From Methylocaldum szegediense (GTDB lineage: Bacteria > Pseudomonadota > Gammaproteobacteria > Methylococcales > Methylococcaceae): DNA of 64,000 bases. Under the pieces are notes generated by a model, which did not search any database, was not told where the DNA came from, and was given only the letters and a program-made list of their open reading frames with translations. The stretch spans positions 992,001 through 1,056,000 of the forward strand of contig NZ_OX458333.1 of assembly GCF_949769195.1 (NCBI RefSeq). Direction: 5' to 3'. The position numbers and the translations under genes are program-made. Shown here in pieces: positions 59,199 to 64,000 of this stretch (within the stretch, counting starts at the first letter, position 1; every line of letters begins with the position of its first letter).

Positions 59199-59912
59199 TT
59201 GAATCTAGATGGTTTGGTTGAGATATTGGAACCGGAGAAAATCGCAAGAAAGCTGGGCTTGCACTTCAATAACCCAGCCTTGGTTAAGAGGGCCTTGACC
59301 CACAGGAGCGCCGAGAGCGATAACAACGAACGCCTTGAGTTCCTGGGCGATTCTGTGCTCGGATTTGTGATCGCAGAGAAGCTCTATGACAAGTTCTCTG
59401 AGGCCGACGAAGGCGTGCTCAGCCGGCTGCGCGCCACGCTCGTGAATCAGGCTTCATTGGCGGAACTGGCGCGTAAATTGAACCTGGGCGATTACCTCGT
59501 CTTGGGCTCGGGTGAGCTGAAAAGCGGCGGATATCGGCGCGATTCGATTTTATCCGACGCCTTAGAGGCTGTGATCGGCGCGCTGCTCATCGACCAAGGG
59601 ATGGATGCCTGTCGGAAGTGGATATTGAAGCTTTTTGCCGAGCCGATAGACCGTCTTTCACTGCAGGATTGGAAAAAGGATCCGAAGACCCGGCTGCAGG
59701 AATTGATGCAAGCGCGAGGCGTTGAATTGCCAACCTACACACTAAAGGCGGTTAGCGGCCAGCCGCACGATCAGAGCTTTTGCGTGGAGTGCCGTGTGTC
59801 GCTGATTCCGGTTTCCTGCGAAGGCGTTGGCTCTTCACGGAAAAAGGCGGAGCAGCAAGCGGCGGAAAAGATGTTGGCCCTGCTGGCGGAAAAACTGGGG
59901 TTCAAACCGTGA
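59199..59912 (+). CDS. rnc: ribonuclease III
   Basis: The 237-residue double-strand-specific RNase has the catalytic signature NERLEFLGDSVL, Glu in LSDALEAVIGALL, and a C-terminal dsRNA-binding domain (DPKTRLQELMQARGVELPTY to SSRKKAEQQAAEKML). It processes rRNA precursors. No ATG begins the family N-terminus, so the TTG at 59199 is used. It overlaps the GTG start of era. Confidence 0.95.
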   Translation: MNLDGLVEILEPEKIARKLGLHFNNPALVKRALTHRSAESDNNERLEFLGDSVLGFVIAEKLYDKFSEADEGVLSRLRATLVNQASLAELARKLNLGDYLVLGSGELKSGGYRRDSILSDALEAVIGALLIDQGMDACRKWILKLFAEPIDRLSLQDWKKDPKTRLQELMQARGVELPTYTLKAVSGQPHDQSFCVECRVSLIPVSCEGVGSSRKKAEQQAAEKMLALLAEKLGFKP

Positions 59913-60790
59913 AAGCAGGCTTCGTCGCCCTCGTGGGGCGTCCCAACGTGGGCAAGTCAACCCTTCTCAATTACCTGATCGGCCAAAAAATCAGCATCAC
60001 ATCACGTCGGCCCCAGACGACGAGACATCGCATTCGCGGGATCAAAACCACTCCGGAAGGACAGATCGTTTTCGTCGATACGCCAGGCATGCATGTCAGC
60101 CAGAAACGTGCGATGAACCGCTACCTCAACCGGGCCGCAGCCTCCGCCCTGGTTGACGTTGACGTGATCGTCTGGCTGATCGATAGGCCGGCATGGCTTC
60201 CCGAGGATGAATGGATTTTCGAGCGGATCAAGTCGGCGGGCGTTCCTGTCATTCTGGCCATCAATAAAGTCGACCGGCTTGAGGAAAAGAGCGTTCTGTT
60301 GCCTTTTTTGGAACAGGCTGCAGCTCGCTACGCGTTTGCCGATCTGGTTCCGGTATCCGCCTTGAAGGGCGTCAATCTGGACGTGCTGGAGAAAAAAATC
60401 TTAGAGCTCTTGCCGGAAGGCGACCCGATCTATCCGGAAGATCAAATCACGGATAAGCCGGAACGTTTTTTCGCTGCTGAAATCATTCGGGAGAAGTTGT
60501 TTCGTACGCTGTCAGAGGAAGTGCCGCATGCACTGACGGTGGAAATCGAACAGTTCAAAGTCGAGGGCGGGTTGACGCGCATCAATGCGGTAATTTGGGT
60601 CGAGCGCGAGGGGCAGAAAGTCATCGTCATCGGCCGTAACGGCGCAGTCCTCAAAAAGGTCGGCGAGCGGGCGCGCCGTGAACTGGAACGCATGCTCGAG
60701 TGCAAGGTGTACCTGGAACTTTGGGTCAAAGTCAGGAAAGGCTGGTCGGATGACGAGCGTGCTTTGCACAGTCTCGGTTATGTCGAATGA
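59909..60790 (+). CDS. era: ribosome-maturation GTPase Era
   Basis: The 293-residue protein has the G1 motif GRPNVGKST, the G3 DTPGMH, the G4 NKVD and a C-terminal KH domain (VIVIGRNGAVLKKVGERARRELE) that binds the 3' end of 16S rRNA. The GTG start overlaps the rnc stop, as expected for the conserved rnc-era pair. It is followed by recO with an 11-base overlap. Confidence 0.96.
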   Translation: MKAGFVALVGRPNVGKSTLLNYLIGQKISITSRRPQTTRHRIRGIKTTPEGQIVFVDTPGMHVSQKRAMNRYLNRAAASALVDVDVIVWLIDRPAWLPEDEWIFERIKSAGVPVILAINKVDRLEEKSVLLPFLEQAAARYAFADLVPVSALKGVNLDVLEKKILELLPEGDPIYPEDQITDKPERFFAAEIIREKLFRTLSEEVPHALTVEIEQFKVEGGLTRINAVIWVEREGQKVIVIGRNGAVLKKVGERARRELERMLECKVYLELWVKVRKGWSDDERALHSLGYVE

Positions 60791-61535
60791 CGAGAGCCCA
60801 GGAACTTCAGCGGAACATCATGGCCGGGTCTCGCTGCAGAATGGCTTTGTTCTTCACCGGCGCCCCTATCGAGAGTCCAGCCTTCTTCTTGACGTATTCA
60901 CATTGAATTTCGGTCGCCTCCGTCTGCTGGCGAAAGGTGCGCGCAAGAATAAGAAGGGACTACATGCTTTATTGCAGCCGTTCGTTCACTTGCGCCTCTC
61001 TTGGGTTGGGGTAGGCGAGCTGCCGGTCCTGACAGCCGCGGAATCGATGGGAAGCGCCATAAATCTTAATGGACCGAAACTGTTCTGCGGATTTTACATG
61101 AACGAGCTGCTCCTAAATTTTCTCCCCTCGCGCGATCCTCATCCGGAGGTATTCCATCTCTATGGCAATACGCTTATTCAACTTGCGGCGGATGACAACA
61201 TCGAGCGGATTTTACGGTTGTTCGAAGTTTCGCTGTTGTGCGAGATGGGGTACGGCATGGTTTTTGATCGTGAGGTTACGTCCGGACAGCCGATCAATCC
61301 GGAAAAAAGGTATGTCTACAGGATCGAGCAAGGTCCAGTAGAAAACGGTGAAGGCGGTTCGGATACGGTCGGCGGGGCTACATTGCTCGGGTTGGGGCAG
61401 CGAACGCTGAACGATCCCGATCAACTTCTCGAGGCGAAATATCTCATGCGGCGAGTGATCCAATATCATCTCAACGGAAAGCCGCTCAAGAGTCGCGACT
61501 TTTTCAAGCAACTCACAAAAAGCAGGCCATCATGA
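60780..61535 (+). CDS. recO: DNA repair protein RecO
   Basis: The 251-residue protein has the N-terminal OB fold ([41 protein letters not shown]) and a helical C-terminal part ([29 protein letters not shown]). RecO loads RecA in the RecFOR pathway. I place the start at the ATG at 60780, inside era; an upstream frame is a shadow of era. It overlaps pdxJ by 4 bases. Confidence 0.9.
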   Translation: MSNDESPGTSAEHHGRVSLQNGFVLHRRPYRESSLLLDVFTLNFGRLRLLAKGARKNKKGLHALLQPFVHLRLSWVGVGELPVLTAAESMGSAINLNGPKLFCGFYMNELLLNFLPSRDPHPEVFHLYGNTLIQLAADDNIERILRLFEVSLLCEMGYGMVFDREVTSGQPINPEKRYVYRIEQGPVENGEGGSDTVGGATLLGLGQRTLNDPDQLLEAKYLMRRVIQYHLNGKPLKSRDFFKQLTKSRPS

Positions 61536-62284
61536 CGACACTTCGTCCTATCTTACTCGGCGTAAATATCGATCACGTCGCCACGATCCGACAGGCTCGG
61601 CGCACCAAATATCCGGAGGTGATTCAGGCGGCCTTGCTCGCGGAGCAAGCAGGCGCCGATGGTATCACCGCTCATCTTCGCGAGGATCGCAGGCATATCC
61701 AGGACCGGGACATCAGGTTGCTGCGAGAGATGATCGAGACCCGTTTGAATCTGGAAATGGCGGTAACCGATGAAATGGTGGCCATTGCAAGAGAAGTGCG
61801 CCCCCAAGCCTGTTGCCTGGTTCCAGAACGACGCGAGGAATTGACGACGGAAGGCGGCCTCGACGTCGTGGGGAATTTCCAACGAATTCATGCCGCTTGC
61901 AAAGCATTGGGCGAAGCGGAAGTGGAGGTTTCGCTGTTCATCGATGCCGATTTTCGGCAGATCGAAGCGGCAGCGAAAACCGGAGCCCCGGTCATCGAGC
62001 TACACACGGGACACTATGCCGACGCCGTTTCCGAAAAGAATCGCAAGGACGAGCTTGACCAGTTGGCCCGCGCGGCGGAATATGCCGCCGGAGTCGGTCT
62101 TAAAGTGAATGCCGGGCATGGATTGAATTACCACAACGTAGCCGAAGTTTGCCGTATTCCTCAGATCGAGGAACTCAATATCGGGCATTCGATTGTGGCA
62201 CGAGCCCTGTTCGTTGGATTAGAGCGGGCGGTAAGCGAGATGAAGCGGATCATGGAAACGGCGCGCTCGTCGATTGACCCATAG
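61532..62284 (+). CDS. pdxJ: pyridoxine 5'-phosphate synthase
   Basis: The 250-residue TIM-barrel enzyme makes pyridoxine phosphate from 1-deoxyxylulose 5-phosphate and 3-amino-2-oxopropyl phosphate. Motifs are [44 protein letters not shown] and [18 protein letters not shown]. It is the last gene of the rnc-era-recO-pdxJ run, coupled to recO by ATGA. No clear terminator follows. Confidence 0.96.
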   Translation: MTTLRPILLGVNIDHVATIRQARRTKYPEVIQAALLAEQAGADGITAHLREDRRHIQDRDIRLLREMIETRLNLEMAVTDEMVAIAREVRPQACCLVPERREELTTEGGLDVVGNFQRIHAACKALGEAEVEVSLFIDADFRQIEAAAKTGAPVIELHTGHYADAVSEKNRKDELDQLARAAEYAAGVGLKVNAGHGLNYHNVAEVCRIPQIEELNIGHSIVARALFVGLERAVSEMKRIMETARSSIDP

Positions 62285-62441
62285 GGCTTAATCTGCCATA
62301 GTTGACAGTCTATTGACTAGGAAGACCGAACTGCTTTCTCGTACGCCTTGCTAAGGAAGGAAAAATGTCAAAGGCGTTGAGATGGTAATGAATTAAAAAC
62401 AACGGTTTCGCTGGTTGGGGCGACATAGCGGAGGAGATGGG

Positions 62442-63110
62442 GTGTACGAAACACATCAGAGCGAGTCAACGAACGCGCGCGCGTTGCGTACCGGGACAGC
62501 GGTCCAGTACCCGGCGTTGGCTGTTCGGCACCGGATTCCGCTGATGCTTATCGTGCTCTTTGTTGCCTGTCTATGTTCTTTTGCGGTTCTCCTGTATTTG
62601 TCCAGTCGTCTCGAAACCAAAATAGCCGGTTCGAGGGAAGGGGAAGTCCGGGTCAAGGCAATCAATCAGCAGGTGGAGGCGCTGCAACAGAGGTTCGGTG
62701 CGCTGTTGGCGGATTCGGTCGAAATGCGGCTCAAAGCTCTTCAGACCAAGATCGAGAAGGGAACAGTCAGCTCGGCGGATCTCGCCGCTTTTGACCAATT
62801 GAAAAATGATTTAATGCTCTTACAGGGCTACGCAGCAGTGGGAGGTGCCGACGCGTTGGATGGCACGGCTGTTGAACATGCCCGTTTCCGGCGTTTACCC
62901 GATTCGGGAGCCGCCCGTAACCAAGAGCTTTTGGATGAAGTTTTGTACGTCAAGAACCTGCTTTACTTCTGTGCTGCCAGCTTAGCCACAACGGCCGTTC
63001 TTATTAGCGGTTATTGGTTAGGGCAGCGGAGCCGTCTGCACCGTATCGGCTCGGAAATCGCCTCGATTCCGATGCTGGCGAAGCGGCCTGGCGGCGAGTC
63101 CAACGATTGA
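62442..63110 (+). CDS. membrane protein with two helices and a coiled coil
   Basis: The 222-residue protein has a polar N-terminus, a first membrane helix (about 33-52, LMLIVLFVACLCSFAVLLYL), a periplasmic helical stretch likely to form a coiled coil (about 60-150, QQVEALQQRFGALLADSVEM, LKALQTKIEKG), and a second membrane helix (about 175-197). It resembles the sensor part of a transmitter protein without its output domain. I recognise no family. GGAGGAG precedes the GTG start at 62442. Confidence 0.65.
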   Translation: MYETHQSESTNARALRTGTAVQYPALAVRHRIPLMLIVLFVACLCSFAVLLYLSSRLETKIAGSREGEVRVKAINQQVEALQQRFGALLADSVEMRLKALQTKIEKGTVSSADLAAFDQLKNDLMLLQGYAAVGGADALDGTAVEHARFRRLPDSGAARNQELLDEVLYVKNLLYFCAASLATTAVLISGYWLGQRSRLHRIGSEIASIPMLAKRPGGESND

Positions 63111-63293
63111 TCTTCCTCAGTTGTTTTCGTAGATAGCCACGGCTTTCTAAGGTTGTGGCATTCTTCCTCGACTTTCTCCCGGCTCTTCGCGCCATATTCT
63201 GCGATCCTGGATGATCGATTCGCTGGCTTCGTGGCGGGTTAGCACCATCGCGCTGTCGTTTGCTTCAATTGCGTGAGAGAGAAGTGAGTACTC

Positions 63294-63761
63294 ATGACAG
63301 AACTTGGCAAGCCCTCTATAGTCGTCCGCGTTCCCACGCCGATCTGGCTTTATGGCATGATCGCCGTTGCGTTCTGGATTGGCGAAGAATTCGGGCTTTC
63401 GACCGTTGTCCAGTACTAGCCTGCCGGTGTCTTCGTGTTCTTCGCGGGGTTTCTCTGGGGTGGGTGGGCTATCCTGACGTTCCGGCGACATAGTGCCGAA
63501 ATCCTTCCTTCTTCCACTGTCCATTCGGCGTTCGTCACGAGTGGCCCGTATCGCTGGTCACGCAATCCCATGTATCTCGGCGCGATTGTCATGGGCATTG
63601 GCGCAGCGTTGATCGCCGGCACGTGGCTTATGTGGCTCGTGCCTCTGGCCCTGTTCCTGCTTCAGAACTTCGTGATCATCCCTTTCGAAGAGCGCAGCAT
63701 GAGACACACGTTCGGCGAAGAGTATGAGGCGTATTGCGCGCGCGTGCGGCGGTGGTTCTGA
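63294..63761 (+). pseudogene. isoprenylcysteine-methyltransferase-like membrane protein with an in-frame TAG
   Basis: From the ATG at 63294 the frame gives a 41-residue start (IWLYGMIAVAFWIGEEFGLS), a TAG at 63417-63419, and then continues in phase with AGVFVFFAGFLWGGWAIL, SGPYRWSRNPMYLGAIVMG and PFEERSMRHTFGEEYEAYCARVRRWF. The RNPMYL and EE..Y motifs are those of the ICMT/PEMT-type methyltransferase family. One substitution explains the break; no frameshift is seen. Confidence 0.75.
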
Positions 63762-63769
63762 GCATCGTC

Positions 63770-63922
63770 CAGGCTACCTCTCGAGTCCACGCGATCCAGC
63801 GCCTCGGCGGCCCACTGGCCGAACATCCTAATCTTCTTAAAAAGCTGAACGCCGTCGCGGGCGATGCGAACTTCTGCGCGGAATGCTGTTGAACCGTCTC
63901 TTCCTTTTGTGATGGTGCCCAT
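63770..63922 (-). pseudogene. N-terminal fragment of a tyrosine integrase
   Basis: From the ATG at 63920-63922 the frame reads MGTITKGRDGSTAFRAEVRI, then RDGVQLFKKIRMFGQWAAEA, the start of the arm-type DNA-binding domain of many phage integrases. A frameshift then leads to WIAWTREV in another frame, after which the similarity ends. The catalytic part is missing, so it is a scar of a lost or rearranged integrated element. The last 80 bases of the window hold nothing else I can support. Confidence 0.6.
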
Positions 63923-64000
63923 TTGCTCCACACCTCCTCCCACGGAGCAAAATGTAGCGAATGGCGTTCAAAATGTCAGAAAAAGCTAGCCGCCCATTCA

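Noticed and set aside
63147-63524. 125-residue frame antisense to the methyltransferase-like gene
   Set aside because: It overlaps the recognisable gene on the other strand and shows no family motif.

Overview
The window is a high-GC chromosomal segment from a gammaproteobacterium. Three conserved clusters show this: nadB divergent from rpoE-rseA-rseB-rseC-degP-lepA-lepB-(DUF4845)-rnc-era-recO-pdxJ; yciO-like/M50/scpA/scpB/rluB; and yoaA-tsaB. The gene content (AcnA next to RtcB/archease, many small lipoproteins, PAS/GAF sensor kinase, TonB receptor remains) would fit the Methylococcales, but that placement is inference from gene flavour only. I saw no rRNA, no convincing tRNA and no CRISPR array.

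Layout. 0-1.5 kb: a Uma2-type gene broken by one in-frame stop, a 129-bp tandem repeat block, and four consecutive perfect hairpins. 1.5-9.6 kb, minus strand: acnA (with an extra C-terminal tail), a second 129-bp repeat block in opposite orientation, rtcB-archease, a GYD-domain protein, and rpoD. 10-16 kb, plus strand: a lipoprotein, an ABC transporter whose ATPase motifs are all degenerate, and a large exported discoidin/six-hairpin-glycosidase-like protein. 16-32 kb: a mixture of stand-alone genes (hybrid histidine kinase, Spy/CpxP-like protein, exported SagB-like oxidoreductase, lgt, orphan CheR, gdhA, PfkB kinase, pcm with a TraR/DksA zinc finger, DUF1015, TPR lipoprotein, yoaA, tsaB).

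32.2-39.5 kb is an accessory graveyard between tsaB and a yciO-like gene. It holds decayed PAS-LuxR regulators, an intact IS21-family element with a 6-bp target duplication, a TonB receptor gene with two in-frame stop codons, an IS1595-family element sitting just upstream of that receptor, and anonymous remnants. 39.5-45.2 kb returns to housekeeping (segregation proteins ScpAB, RluB, GGDEF protein). An 800-bp structured, repeat-bearing spacer precedes a stand-alone Sll1717-like P-loop ATPase at 46 kb, followed by the three-gene AmmeMemoRadiSam set. 50-62.3 kb is the nadB / sigma-E envelope-stress / lepA-lepB-rnc-era-recO-pdxJ block. The right edge (62.4-64 kb) has a coiled-coil membrane protein, a methyltransferase-like gene with an in-frame TAG, and a frameshifted integrase N-terminus.

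How the genes work together. The rpoE-rseABC-degP run is a complete envelope stress module (sigma factor, anti-sigma factor, its periplasmic regulator, RseC and the periplasmic protease) and could share envelope functions with lepB, lgt and the Spy-like protein. RtcB and archease form an RNA repair pair. The best candidates for undescribed biology are the intact but catalytically degenerate ABC transporter paired with the exported discoidin protein, the inverted 129-bp repeats and hairpin cluster around acnA, the lone P-loop ATPase, the AmmeMemoRadiSam genes, and the RBS-sequestering hairpin in front of rpoE. Three genes carry in-frame stops of all three kinds without frameshifts in the receptor, Uma2 and methyltransferase genes, which looks like recent decay.
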